A DNA stretch of 64,000 bases from Opitutaceae bacterium EW11 (GCA_003054665.1 QAYY01000010.1:186001-250000); one strand, 5' to 3'; positions 34,039 through 42,916 are shown, counted from the first letter of the stretch. A program made the numbers and translations. The notes: generated from the letters alone by a model not told the origin.

Positions 34039-35043
34039 TCAGCGCGGCGGCTTCTTGCCGGTCAGCAGCGCATTCGGGTTTCGCTCGAGAAAATCAGCCA
34101 GACGCTGGACGGAGGCCGCCGCCTCACCGAGTTGCGAGAGAGCGCGCGTCGCCTCCGTGCCGAGTCCGCTCTGGGCCGCGAGGAAGCTCCGCGCGGCGTC
34201 CGCGGCCTGATTGAAACTCTTCAGCGAGCGCCTCGCCTCCTCGAGGGTGGCGGCCAGCTCCTTGCCCGAAGGCTCCACCTGCGAATCGATCCGGGCCAGC
34301 GTGCGAGTCAGCTGGTCGATCGCGTTGTTCAGGTTCGCCATCGTCTGCTTGATCTCCGGCGCGGTCGCCAGGGCGGTGACCGACTGCCCGGCCTTCACCC
34401 ATTCGGCGTTGAGCTGGGCGAGATTGAGGCCGTTGACCTGCTTCCGTGTGTCCTGAAGCAGCCCCCGAACCTCCACCGCGAGGCCTGCGAAATCGATCCG
34501 CCGCACGTCGGCGAGGATCTCGGAGACGCTAGCCTGGAACTCGGAGATTGCGGACGGCACCGCCGGCACCACGACGTAGCGTGGATCGGACGTCGGCGTC
34601 CCGGTGTTTGGATACGCAGCGGGGTCGAAGAAATCGAGTTCGACGAACAACATGCCGGTCGCGAGGCCCAGCACGCCGAGCCGGGCGCGCAGCCCGCGCT
34701 CGATCAGCTTCTGGAGTTCGTCGTGATCCGCGACCTCGAGCAGGTCGCCCCGCTCGTTGAGAATGACATTGCGGCCCAGCTCGCACACCACCGCGACCAT
34801 CGACTGGTTGGTCTTGTCGTTGTACCGCACGTTCAGACTCACCACGCGGCCGACGCGCACGCCGCGCAGCTTCACCGGCGAGCCGAGATCCAGTCCGTGA
34901 ATCGACTCGTCGAAATAGACGATGAAGCGCTCCGGCTTGTGGAAGAAGTGCACCCCTCCGAACGACAGCAGCGCCACCAGCACCAGCAGGAGGGCGCCGA
35001 GCACAAACAAACCAACGAGGGTGGGACTGACCTTGGTTTTCAC
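34039..35043 (-). CDS. mlaD: MCE-domain substrate-binding protein (MlaD-like)
   Basis: A 334-residue protein with one N-terminal membrane helix (VGLFVLGALLLVLVALLSF) and one MCE domain at about residues 38-120 (FIVYFDESIHGLDLGSPVKL, then RVGRVVSLNVRY). A long helical region follows to the C-terminus, with heptad-like Leu and Ala patterns. In the Mla and Pqi systems MCE rings form a hydrophobic channel that carries phospholipids between the membranes. The long helical tail fits proteins that bridge the periplasm. It lies between the ATPase gene and the lipoprotein gene of the same operon. Confidence 0.9.
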   Translation of the reverse strand: MKTKVSPTLVGLFVLGALLLVLVALLSFGGVHFFHKPERFIVYFDESIHGLDLGSPVKLRGVRVGRVVSLNVRYNDKTNQSMVAVVCELGRNVILNERGDLLEVADHDELQKLIERGLRARLGVLGLATGMLFVELDFFDPAAYPNTGTPTSDPRYVVVPAVPSAISEFQASVSEILADVRRIDFAGLAVEVRGLLQDTRKQVNGLNLAQLNAEWVKAGQSVTALATAPEIKQTMANLNNAIDQLTRTLARIDSQVEPSGKELAATLEEARRSLKSFNQAADAARSFLAAQSGLGTEATRALSQLGEAAASVQRLADFLERNPNALLTGKKPPR

Positions 35044-35103
35044 GGCAGCGGGAGGAAAGGCATGGAAGTGACTCGCGGAACGCCTGGATTGACAACGAAA
35101 AGA

Positions 35104-35880
35104 TCAGCCGGCCGCTGCCGGCTCGCGGCGTCGGAGAAATTCCTGCACCCGCGGATCCGGACTGCGCGCCGCCAGTTCGCGGGGCGCGCCCTCGGCGATG
35201 ATGCCCTTGGCCTCGCGTTCGAGAAGGATCACGCGATCCGCTATGCCGAAGATGCTGTCGAGCTCGTGGGAAACGATGACCATCGTCGTCCCCAGCGTCT
35301 GCCGAATCTCGAGCACGAGTTCGTCGAGCTTGCGCGAGGTCACCGGATCCAGGCCGGCCGAGGGTTCGTCGAAAAACACGATCGAGGGATCCAGCGCGAG
35401 CGCACGAGCCAGGCCGGCCCGCTTTTTCATCCCGCCGCTGATCTCCGAGGGATAGAAATCCTCGTATCCGCTCAGGCCCACCTGGGCCAGTTTCAGGGCG
35501 ACGAGTTCGTTGCGCTCCTTTTTCGAGAGGCGGGTGTACTCTTCCAGCGGGAGAGCCACGTTTTCCCGGAGCGTCAGCGAACTCCAGAGCGCAGCACTCT
35601 GGTAAAGAACTCCGAAATTCTTCAGCACCTGCTTGCGGCGCACCGGATCGGCGTCGGTGAACGAGTCGCCGAAATAACACACCCGGCCCGCCATCGGACG
35701 ATAGAGGCCGATCATGTGCTTGAGCAGCGTGCTTTTTCCGCAGCCGCTTCCGCCGATGATGAAAAACAGCTCTCCCGGCTTCACCGAAAAGGTGACGGAT
35801 TCCAGGACGACACGGCCGTCGTAGCCGCACTTCAGGCCGGTCACTTCGATCGCGGGGTTGTTGGAGGGCGCGGAATTCAC
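35104..35880 (-). CDS. mlaF: ABC transporter ATP-binding protein (MlaF-like)
   Basis: A 258-residue ATPase. It starts at a GTG (35880) whose first bases overlap the stop of the permease gene (GTGA), and no in-frame ATG gives a complete domain. Walker A is GGSGCGKST, the Q loop VLYQSAALWSSLTL, the signature ISGGMKKRAGLARAL and Walker B SIVFFDEPSAGLD, followed by VSHELDSI with the switch His. The signature followed by MKKR is typical of MlaF-type ATPases, which power phospholipid movement by the MlaE permease. The overlap indicates translational coupling with mlaE. Confidence 0.92.
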   Translation of the reverse strand: MNSAPSNNPAIEVTGLKCGYDGRVVLESVTFSVKPGELFFIIGGSGCGKSTLLKHMIGLYRPMAGRVCYFGDSFTDADPVRRKQVLKNFGVLYQSAALWSSLTLRENVALPLEEYTRLSKKERNELVALKLAQVGLSGYEDFYPSEISGGMKKRAGLARALALDPSIVFFDEPSAGLDPVTSRKLDELVLEIRQTLGTTMVIVSHELDSIFGIADRVILLEREAKGIIAEGAPRELAARSPDPRVQEFLRRREPAAAG

Positions 35881-37004
35881 AGTCCGAGAATGTTGAATAC
35901 CACGGCGTAGATGGAGTCCGCGACAATGATGAGCAGGATCGCCGTCACCACGGCCGACGTCGCCGCCCGGCCCACCCCCGCCGCGCTCCGGTCCGCCTGC
36001 AGCCCGCGAAGGCAGCCGCAGAGGCCGACAATCAGTCCGAAGCTCGCGGCTTTGATCAACCCGGTGGATACGTCGGACAGGTCCACGATGGTCAGCATCT
36101 CCACCCAGTACGCCGAGGGCGGAATCTGGAGCACGGTCTGGCCGATCACCATGCCCCCCACGATGCCCAGACAGTTCGAATACATCGCCAGCAGCGGCAT
36201 CATCAGCGCCAGGGCGACGATCCGCGGCATGACGAGAAAATCCACCGGAGAAAACCCGAGCGTTTCCAACGCGTCCACCTCCTCGTTCGCCCGCATGTTG
36301 CCGATCTGCGCGGCGAACGCCGCTCCGGTGCGGCCCGCGAGCACGACGGCCGTCATCATCGCTCCCATCTCGCGCACCATCGAAAGGCCCACCAGGTCCG
36401 CCACGTAGATGTCGCCCCCGTATTGCCGCAGGATGATCGCCCCCGTGTAGGCGAGGGTCACACCAACGAGAAAGCTGATCAGGCCCACGATCGGCAGCGC
36501 CATCGCGCCGCACTGCTGCATTTCGAAAAGGCAGTCGCGCCACCGGAACCGCCGCGGAAACTTCAGCAGGTGCAGCGCGCTGATCGTGATTTCGCCGACA
36601 AAACGTGAGATCTCGCCGACCGCGCGCCAGACGGCGACAGTCGCGATCCCGACAGCCTGCACGAAACCGGTGCGCCGATCGACCGCCGTTTCCTTCACTT
36701 CGGCCGTCGCCAGTTGCTGGAGCAGCGAACGCAAGCTCTCGGGCAGTTCGCTCGTATCCAGCGGCACCGACGCCGCGCGGCACCAACGCGCGGCGTCGAA
36801 GAGGAACAGCAGGAGCGCACTGTCCCAGCGCTCCAAGTCCTTGAGCACCACCTTGACCGACTTCGGTTTCTCCGACCCCAGCAGCTCGCGCCACGAAGGA
36901 TGCGGCTCCGTCACGCGCCACCGGCCGCCGATCTGCACGACCACGCCGTCGCCCGCTTTGAGCGCTTGGGCTTGGGGAGCTATAACATCGGGCTCAGCAG
37001 GCAT
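35877..37004 (-). CDS. mlaE: MlaE-family permease with N-terminal STAS-like domain
   Basis: A 375-residue protein. The first 115 residues form a soluble domain resembling STAS (MlaB-like): VVQIGGRWRVTEPHP near the start and KSVKVVLKDLERWDSALLLF in the middle. The rest is the MlaE permease with helices such as ALPIVGLISFLVGVTLAYTG, the motif VVLAGRTGAAFAAQIGNM and the conserved EVDALETLGFSPVDFLVMPR. A fused STAS domain replaces a separate MlaB protein. The ATG at 37004 (MPAEPDVIAP) is chosen; the frame extends upstream to 37301 without family sequence. First gene of the operon. Confidence 0.9.
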   Translation of the reverse strand: MPAEPDVIAPQAQALKAGDGVVVQIGGRWRVTEPHPSWRELLGSEKPKSVKVVLKDLERWDSALLLFLFDAARWCRAASVPLDTSELPESLRSLLQQLATAEVKETAVDRRTGFVQAVGIATVAVWRAVGEISRFVGEITISALHLLKFPRRFRWRDCLFEMQQCGAMALPIVGLISFLVGVTLAYTGAIILRQYGGDIYVADLVGLSMVREMGAMMTAVVLAGRTGAAFAAQIGNMRANEEVDALETLGFSPVDFLVMPRIVALALMMPLLAMYSNCLGIVGGMVIGQTVLQIPPSAYWVEMLTIVDLSDVSTGLIKAASFGLIVGLCGCLRGLQADRSAAGVGRAATSAVVTAILLIIVADSIYAVVFNILGL

Positions 37005-37089
37005 TAGGATGCTTGTACTCGTGCCTGCGCGGGCGAAAACCGCAAATTTATCCGTGCGTTCCCCCGCGGAGACGCGGCAGGTTGGAGCT

Positions 37090-37743
37090 GTGACTCGCTT
37101 CCGCACCGCCCTCTTCGATCTCGATGGAACGCTGCTCGACCACTTCGCCGCAATCCACCGGACGCACACGCAAACCCTGGCGCATTTCGGCCTGCCTGCG
37201 CCGAGCATGGAAGCCGTGCATCGCGCCGTCGGCGGCGGCCTCGAGACCGCGGTGCGACGGCTTTTCGGTCCGGGCAAGGAGGCTCTGGCCGACCAGGCCA
37301 TCCCCGTTTACCGCTCCCTGTGGCCGAACAATTTGTTCTACGAGGTGAAGCTTCTCCCCGGCGCACGAGAGTTGCTTGAACAGCTGAAGGCGAACGGAAT
37401 CCAGCGCGCGGTCTTCACCAACAAACACGGCCCGTCCGCCCGCGCCGTGATGGGGTACCTGAAAGTCGCCGACCTCCTCGACGGCATCTTCGGAGCCTTC
37501 GACACCCCCTGGCTGAAACCCGACGTACGTTTCGCCGAATACGTGCTCAAAGCGCTCGACGCCAAGCCGGCCACGACCTGCCTCGTCGGCGACTCGACCT
37601 ACGACGTCGAAGCTGCCCGCACCGCGCGACTGACCTCCTTCTGCGTCACCACCGGCACGCACGCGGCCGAGGAACTCCAGAAAGCCGGAGCCACCGCCGT
37701 GTATCCGGATCTCCAGACATTGGGCAAAGCGGAGTTGGTTTAG
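37090..37743 (+). CDS. HAD-superfamily phosphatase
   Basis: A 217-residue HAD hydrolase. Starting at GTG 37090, the sequence is TRFRTALFDLDGTLLDHFAA, which places motif I (DLDGT) at the N-terminus. An in-frame GTG at 37054 is a possible longer start. Motif II is RAVFTNKHGPSAR, motif III the Lys in WLKPDVRFAE and motif IV CLVGDSTYDVEAA. The cap is helical, as in phosphoglycolate phosphatases. The substrate is unknown. It is divergent from the mlaE operon, and its 3' end lies 23 bp upstream of the heptamer-repeat element. Confidence 0.85.
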   Translation: MTRFRTALFDLDGTLLDHFAAIHRTHTQTLAHFGLPAPSMEAVHRAVGGGLETAVRRLFGPGKEALADQAIPVYRSLWPNNLFYEVKLLPGARELLEQLKANGIQRAVFTNKHGPSARAVMGYLKVADLLDGIFGAFDTPWLKPDVRFAEYVLKALDAKPATTCLVGDSTYDVEAARTARLTSFCVTTGTHAAEELQKAGATAVYPDLQTLGKAELV

Positions 37744-37766
37744 CCGGCGCGCGGACGCGCGCCGGA

Positions 37767-38000
37767 GAAGTTGGAAGTTGGAAATTGGGAGTTCGTTTTC
37801 GGATCCTCCGAATACGGCGCCCGGACAACCCACCCGTCCCCGCGATGCCGGGCGTTGCCTCGCCCGCAAAAAGCAGCTAGCCGCCGTCACCAACTTCCAA
37901 CTTCCAACTTCCAACTTCCAACTTCCAACTTCCAACTTCCAACTTCCAACTTCCAACTTCCAACTTCCAACTTCCAACTTCCAACTTCCAACTTCCAACT
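37767..38000. repeat. intergenic element with inverted arms of 7-bp tandem repeats
   Basis: Left arm at 37767-37794: four 7-bp units on the plus strand, GAAGTTG, GAAGTTG, GAAATTG, GGAGTTC. Right arm at 37891-38000: the complementary unit CAACTTC repeated about 15.7 times without error. The arms can pair, closing a spacer of 96 bp (37795-37890). The array touches the stop codon (38002-38004) of the DUF2721 gene, whose last codons also look repeat-derived. Because 7 is not a multiple of 3, any reading frame gives a seven-residue peptide repeat (NFQLPTS on one strand), so the ORFs across it are artefacts. Confidence 0.9.
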
Positions 38001-38001
38001 A

Positions 38002-38514
38002 CTAGCCACCAACTTCCCCGCTGCCGCGCTCCGCGGCAGCGGCCGAATCCTTCTTCGCCGCGACGTCCAGCGCTCGATCCACTTCGGAGCCGAGGGCGTG
38101 AAGGGACATGTAGATGTCTCGAACGAAGGTGCCCATCGCTGTCAGCAGAAAGCTGATACTGGCGATGAAGAGTCCGAGGATCACCGGCGCCAGTTCTAGC
38201 CGGACAAGCGCGCTGACGAAGATCACGACCACCAAGGTCCCCGAGAAAAACACGCTGAGCGTCGCCATCGTCATGGCGAAGCGCATCAGCTTCGCGCGGC
38301 GAAACATCACCTTCACCTGAGAAGCGATGTGCGCCCGTTCGGCGGAGTCCTTCTCCTGGCGGAGAGAGCCGGACAGCACCCGCGCCCGATCCACGATGCG
38401 CCCCATCCGGTGGGTCATCGAGAGCAGCACGGCGCCAATGCCCGACATCAGGATCACGGGTGTGATGGCGAGTTGGATGATCGGCAAAACGTCTTCGCGG
38501 CTGGGAAGGGTCAT
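38002..38514 (-). CDS. DUF2721 membrane protein
   Basis: A 170-residue protein with three hydrophobic segments: IIQLAITPVILMSGIGAVLL at the N-terminus, LSVFFSGTLVVVIFVSALV and a following one (PVILGLFIASISFLLTAMGTF). Between the first two is a basic helix with the motif RMGRIVDRARVLSG, typical of DUF2721. The start at 38514 (MTLPSREDVLPIIQ) matches the family; the longer frame upstream does not. The function is unknown. Its last residues (GEVGG) come from sequence like the neighbouring heptamer array, suggesting the array has grown into or trimmed the end of the gene. Confidence 0.8.
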   Translation of the reverse strand: MTLPSREDVLPIIQLAITPVILMSGIGAVLLSMTHRMGRIVDRARVLSGSLRQEKDSAERAHIASQVKVMFRRAKLMRFAMTMATLSVFFSGTLVVVIFVSALVRLELAPVILGLFIASISFLLTAMGTFVRDIYMSLHALGSEVDRALDVAAKKDSAAAAERGSGEVGG

Positions 38515-38620
38515 CGCGCCGGGAGTCGTAAACGCCGTCGCGAGCAGGCGCAATCCGGCAGGTGAAGGCGCCCCGCCCAGGAGGGTTGCCCTCTCCCGCG
38601 ATTTCTCCCTTTCTCCTCCC

Positions 38621-41011
38621 GTGGCCACACCCTCGTCTTCCTCCGCCGAATCCCTCACGGGCGTGCTCGAGCGGATCATCTTCCTGAACGAGGAAAACCA
38701 CTACACGATCGCGGAGTTCCGGCCGGAAACCGGCAAGGAGAAGATCACCATCGTCGGGCCGCTTCCGGGGGCGCAATGCGGCGAGACGCTCCACCTCCAG
38801 GGCACCTGGACCAAACACGCGCAGCACGGCGACCAGTTCAAAGTCGAGTCGTTCAAGGCCGAGCTTCCGTCCGGCGTGTATGGCATCCGCAAATACCTTG
38901 GCAGCGGCCTCGTTCCGGGCATCGGCAAGGTCTACGCCAACAAAATCGTCGACGCCTTCGGGACGGATACGTTTCGCATCCTGAGCGAGGAGTCGGCGCG
39001 GCTGCGTTCCGTGCCGGGCATCGGCAAAGTCCGCGCGGCCGCGATCAAGAAGGCGTGGGACGACCAACGGGCGCTCCGGGAAATCCACATCTTCCTCCAG
39101 ACCTACGGCGTCACGACCTCGCAGTGCGTGAAACTCGTCCAGCGCTACGGTGGGGACGCCAAGAAGATCCTCATCAACGAGCCGTACCGGGTAGCCCGGG
39201 AGATCGACGGCATCGGTTTCAAGACGGCGGACAAGATCGCGATCAATCTCGGCTACGCCAACGACGCGGCGCCCCGCCTCGACGCCGGCGTCTTGTTCGC
39301 CATGGAGTCGCTCCAGGAAGAAGGCCACACGGCGATCCCGGAAGGCGATCTGGTCGACTACGCGACGGCCATGCTGGAGACTCTTTCGGAACGCGTTTCC
39401 GCACGTATCCAGGCGCTGGTCGAGTCCCACCAGCTGGTCCGGCAGATGGCCGAACTCGCGCAGTCGAGCACCGGCGTGCCACAGACGGTCGCGGGATCGT
39501 TGATCCAACTACCGGTCAACGATCGCGCCGAACAGCGCATCGCCGATGCCTTGATCCGGCTCCAACGAGTCGCGAGCGGGCTGCCTCCCATCAAGCTCGA
39601 CGCCGCGGTCGCGTGGGCGGAGCAAAAGGCCGGCTTCACCTTCGCCGATCACCAGCGCGAAGGGGTGCAACGGGCTCTCGCGAACAAAGTTTCCATTCTC
39701 ACCGGAGGCCCGGGCACCGGAAAAACTTCCTGTCTTCGCGCATTGGTCGAGATTCTGAAAGCCAAGAAGGTGCGCGTGCACCTGGCCGCGCCGACGGGCC
39801 GAGCCGCGCAGCGTTTGGCCGAGAGCACCGGCGGCTTCGCGTCCACGATTCACCGGCTGCTGCGATACGATCCGGCCAAAGGCGGTTTCACGGCCAACGA
39901 CTCGCATCCGCTCGCGACCGATTTCCTCGTGGTGGACGAGGCGTCGATGCTCGACAGCCGTCTGGCGGCGGCCCTGTTCCAAGCCGTCCCGTCTCGGGCT
40001 CACCTGTTGCTCGTCGGCGACACCGATCAGCTGCCGTCCGTCGGCGCGGGAAATGTCCTGAAAGACCTCATCGCGACCGAACGCGTGTCCGTCACCCGGC
40101 TCAACGTCATCTTCCGCCAGCAGGGCCAAAGCCAGATCGTCACCACCGCCCACGCCATCAATGCGGGCGATCCGTCGCTCCCGCCGGCCGCGGGCGAACT
40201 GACCGGCATCCCGCCGCGCAACGATCTCACCTTCGTCGTCGCCAACTCGGCGGAGGACTGCCTCGCCAAGACGCTCGCGCTCTGCACGGAGTATGTTCCG
40301 CGGCACTACACGTGGTTCAATCCGGTGCGGGACGTGCAGGTGCTTGCACCGATGCACAAGGGCGCCGCAGGCGTCGGCAACTTGAATGCGCAGCTCCAGT
40401 CGGCGCTCAACCCGCACGCCCGCGGCCTGCGGATGGGCGCGGTGGAATTCCGGCCGGGCGACAAGGTCATCCAGCTCCGAAACAACTACGACAAGAACCT
40501 CTTCAACGGCGATATCGGCACCGTCACGTCGGTCCAGCCGGAGGACGGCACGCTGGAGGCGAACTTCGACGGCGACGTCCACCAGTTCGAACGCGGCGAC
40601 CTGGGTGACATGGCCCTCGCCTACGCCATCAGCATCCACAAATCGCAGGGAAGCGAATACCCGGTCGTGATCATTCCCCTGCTGAAGGCGCATTTCATGA
40701 TGCTGCAGCGCAATCTGCTATACACCGGCATCACCCGCGGGAAGAGAAAGGTGTTCATCGTCGGCGAGCCGGCGGCCTACGCCATGGCCGTCCGGAACAG
40801 CGAATCGAAACAGCGGACAACGCATCTCCGCGAAAAAATCGCCCTGCTTTCATCTTCCTCCTCCTCCACCCCGTGGCCTCACTCCACCACATCTATCGAG
40901 TCCTCCGCACCCGTTGGATCCTCCGCCAAGCCGGAATCGTCGGCGGCGAGAACGCGCGTTTCCTCACCCGTCTCGCGCCGCGGATCGAAAACCTCGGGCA
41001 AATCGTCGTAG
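38621..41011 (+). CDS. recD2: RecD2-like ATP-dependent DNA helicase
   Basis: A 796-residue superfamily 1B helicase. The GTG at 38621 begins VATPSSSSAESLTGVLERI, followed by the N-terminal domain typical of RecD2/TraA (FLNEENHYTIAEFRPETG), helix-hairpin-helix repeats (VPGIGKVYANKIV, VPGIGKVRAAAIKK), Walker A GGPGTGKT (residues 362-369), Walker B VVDEASMLD, and the C-terminal UvrD_C_2 motif YAISIHKSQGSEYPVVIIPL. RecD2 acts 5' to 3' in DNA repair. After KIALL the sequence turns into a Ser-rich tail that reads the following acyltransferase gene in another frame for 139 bp, longer than normal overlaps. A lost stop codon or frameshift near 40850 is possible. Confidence 0.88.
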   Translation: MATPSSSSAESLTGVLERIIFLNEENHYTIAEFRPETGKEKITIVGPLPGAQCGETLHLQGTWTKHAQHGDQFKVESFKAELPSGVYGIRKYLGSGLVPGIGKVYANKIVDAFGTDTFRILSEESARLRSVPGIGKVRAAAIKKAWDDQRALREIHIFLQTYGVTTSQCVKLVQRYGGDAKKILINEPYRVAREIDGIGFKTADKIAINLGYANDAAPRLDAGVLFAMESLQEEGHTAIPEGDLVDYATAMLETLSERVSARIQALVESHQLVRQMAELAQSSTGVPQTVAGSLIQLPVNDRAEQRIADALIRLQRVASGLPPIKLDAAVAWAEQKAGFTFADHQREGVQRALANKVSILTGGPGTGKTSCLRALVEILKAKKVRVHLAAPTGRAAQRLAESTGGFASTIHRLLRYDPAKGGFTANDSHPLATDFLVVDEASMLDSRLAAALFQAVPSRAHLLLVGDTDQLPSVGAGNVLKDLIATERVSVTRLNVIFRQQGQSQIVTTAHAINAGDPSLPPAAGELTGIPPRNDLTFVVANSAEDCLAKTLALCTEYVPRHYTWFNPVRDVQVLAPMHKGAAGVGNLNAQLQSALNPHARGLRMGAVEFRPGDKVIQLRNNYDKNLFNGDIGTVTSVQPEDGTLEANFDGDVHQFERGDLGDMALAYAISIHKSQGSEYPVVIIPLLKAHFMMLQRNLLYTGITRGKRKVFIVGEPAAYAMAVRNSESKQRTTHLREKIALLSSSSSSTPWPHSTTSIESSAPVGSSAKPESSAARTRVSSPVSRRGSKTSGKSS

Positions 41012-41427
41012 GCGACGGACTGCGGATCGACTGCTTTTCCGCGCCGGCCCGGATCCACTGCGATCCGGGAGCCGTGATCGAGTTCGGCTCGGGCGTGTAT
41101 GTGAATTCCGGAGCGCTCCTCTTTGCACGAAAATCCATCAAGGTCGGCGATCACACGCGTTTCGCGGAGGAGTGTTATGTGTGCGACACCCACTTCCACG
41201 CCCTCGCCCCGGGAGAGCCGGCCAAGACCGCACCCATCGTCATCGGCCGGAACGTCTGGATCGGCCGCAGAGCCACGCTACTTCCCGGCATAACGATTGG
41301 GAACCACTCCGTGATCGGCGTGGGTTCGATCGTCTCCCGAGATATCCCTCCACGATCCGTCGCCGCCGGTACCCCGGCCCGCGTCCTCCGCACGTTCGAA
41401 TGTCCGGACGACTGGATCCGCGAGTGA
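40873..41427 (+). CDS. hexapeptide-repeat acyltransferase (LbH)
   Basis: A 184-residue protein starting at GTG 40873 (MASLHHIYRVLRTRWILRQ), within the 3' end of the helicase frame. The left-handed beta-helix shows in repeated [IVL]-G-x-x-x-x pieces: IVVGDGLRIDCFS, IEFGSGVYVNSGALLF, IKVGDHTRFAEEC, IVIGRNVWIGRRATLLPGITIG and HSVIGVGSIVSRDIPPRSVAAGTPARVL. The motif CDTHFHALAP carries the probable catalytic His. These are the marks of CatB/WbbJ-type O-acetyltransferases that use acetyl-CoA on sugars. The acceptor is unknown; a polysaccharide or lipopolysaccharide sugar is likely. Confidence 0.85.
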   Translation: MASLHHIYRVLRTRWILRQAGIVGGENARFLTRLAPRIENLGQIVVGDGLRIDCFSAPARIHCDPGAVIEFGSGVYVNSGALLFARKSIKVGDHTRFAEECYVCDTHFHALAPGEPAKTAPIVIGRNVWIGRRATLLPGITIGNHSVIGVGSIVSRDIPPRSVAAGTPARVLRTFECPDDWIRE

Positions 41428-41563
41428 AGTCCGCTCGGGCGGTCTCCAGCACAGTCCCGCGCTTTTTCGCCGCGACGCCGCGGCGGGTGTTGCGCAGGAG
41501 AGCGTTCACCGTCACCTCGAACGTGTTCGCGCCGGGCATCCCGCCTGGCTCCAAACCATCTGC

Positions 41564-42181
41564 ATGAGCGCTCCCATCGTCATTGGCACGGTTCTGTTCG
41601 ACGGTTTCGAACTCCTCGACGTCTACGGCCCTCTCGAAATGTTCGGACTGCTCGAGGACAAGGCCCGCCTCGTCATGCTCGCCGAGAATCCCGGCCCGGT
41701 TCGCAGTTTCCAGGGGCCTCAGAGCTTCGCGGACAACGCCATGAAGGACGCCCAAGACCTCGACGTTGTGCTCGTTCCCGGCGGTTTCGGCACCCGCCGC
41801 GAGATGAAAAATCCGGCGTTTCTGCAGACCCTGGCGGCCGTGTCGGCAAGAAGCCGATACACGGCGAGCGTCTGCACGGGCTCGCTCCTGCTCGCCCACG
41901 CAGGCCTGCTCGACGGTCGAAAGGCCACTTCGAACAAGCGGGTGTTCAATTTCGTGAAGGCTTCCCGGCCCGCGGTTCACTGGATCCCTGAAGCGCGCTG
42001 GGTGGAAGACGGCCCCGTGTTCACCGCCAGCGGCGTGTCGGCGGGCATGGACATGGCCCTGGCGCTCATTGCCAAGCTGTTCGACCGCCAGGCCGCGCTC
42101 GATGTCGCCGCTCGCGCCGAGTACGAGTGGCACGAGGACAGCCACTGGGATCCGTTCGCGAAACTCAACGGCTTGATCTGA
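41564..42181 (+). CDS. DJ-1/PfpI family protein
   Basis: A 205-residue protein with the class I amidotransferase-like fold. It starts MSAPIVIGTVLFDGFELLDVYG, a pattern typical of isonitrile hydratase (InhA) and AraC-N-terminal PfpI relatives. The nucleophile elbow is ASVCTGSLLLAHAGLL with Cys 104. Other marks are VLVPGGFGTRREM and FTASGVSAGMDMALALI. Enzymes of this group hydrate isonitriles or act on small thiols and aldehydes; a specific substrate cannot be named. It is 136 bp from the acyltransferase on the same strand and may share its transcript. Confidence 0.85.
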   Translation: MSAPIVIGTVLFDGFELLDVYGPLEMFGLLEDKARLVMLAENPGPVRSFQGPQSFADNAMKDAQDLDVVLVPGGFGTRREMKNPAFLQTLAAVSARSRYTASVCTGSLLLAHAGLLDGRKATSNKRVFNFVKASRPAVHWIPEARWVEDGPVFTASGVSAGMDMALALIAKLFDRQAALDVAARAEYEWHEDSHWDPFAKLNGLI

Positions 42182-42326
42182 CCACCCGGCTCCCCGGGCT
42201 GCCGCGCTATTTTGGCACCAAGAGCCACCCGACAGCACCTGCCGCTGTACCAGCGCCTCGAGCGATTCGTGACGTCGCTTGCCCGCCGACGCGCGCTCGG
42301 CATGCTGCAGCAACCCAACTGACGCC

Positions 42327-42800
42327 ATGCCCGCGCGCGACGACTACATTCTCCGGTTCATCAATCTCCTTCGAGAGGCGCTGGCCGAGGCGCTTCGTCT
42401 TCGCACCGCAGGGAATTACGAACAGGCCCTGCTCACCCTGATGATCGCGCAGGAGAAGCTGTTTGCCCGGCCCGCACCGGAATTCCTGGGTCGCCCGCTC
42501 GACGAGCAGCTCCGGATGCTGACCATCGGCGAATCCGACGAAAATGCCCGCACCAAAGTCCTCGGCTACGCCTCGCTCCTCCGTGAAGCCGGATTGGTCT
42601 ACGAAAAACGCGACCGGCGCGACCTGGCGGAAAGCGCGTTCCAACTTGCATTGCACGTCACCCTGCTCTCCGCGGCGTCGGCCACCGGGCCGACCCGGGA
42701 CGAGACTCTCGAGCAGGCCCGCGAACTGCTCGCCCGCGTACCGGCCGATCAACTACACGAGCCGGTCAAGGAACTGCTGAAAGCCGTCGGCGCCTCCTGA
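42327..42800 (+). CDS. DUF6483-like helical protein
   Basis: A 157-residue, almost entirely helical protein. The start MPARDDYILRFINLLREALAEALRLR is typical of a conserved family (DUF6483-like) in which an aspartate-tyrosine-isoleucine start is followed by TPR-like helices. Here one can see AGNYEQALLTLMIAQEKLF and RRDLAESAFQLALHV as TPR-like segments. The function is not known. The ATG at 42327 is preferred to 42279 because the family sequence begins there. It stands between the DJ-1 gene and the convergent TonB receptor gene. Confidence 0.6.
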   Translation: MPARDDYILRFINLLREALAEALRLRTAGNYEQALLTLMIAQEKLFARPAPEFLGRPLDEQLRMLTIGESDENARTKVLGYASLLREAGLVYEKRDRRDLAESAFQLALHVTLLSAASATGPTRDETLEQARELLARVPADQLHEPVKELLKAVGAS

Positions 42801-42916
42801 GCGACGGATTCGGTCGGGCGCGCCCGGCGTGCTCGGTTCCACACCCCTGAGATCGGCCTGCCCCCGCCGCTCACGTCCGCTACCGCGGGCAAAGAGCTGC
42901 CCGGCTTGCATCGACT

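Noticed and set aside
37891-38000. CRISPR array
   Set aside because: Units are 7 bp, directly adjacent and without spacers; no cas genes are near.
37771-38199. ORF encoding repeated NFQLPTS peptide
   Set aside because: The repeat is 7 bp, so every frame gives a seven-residue repeat. It is non-coding repeat DNA, not a repeat protein.
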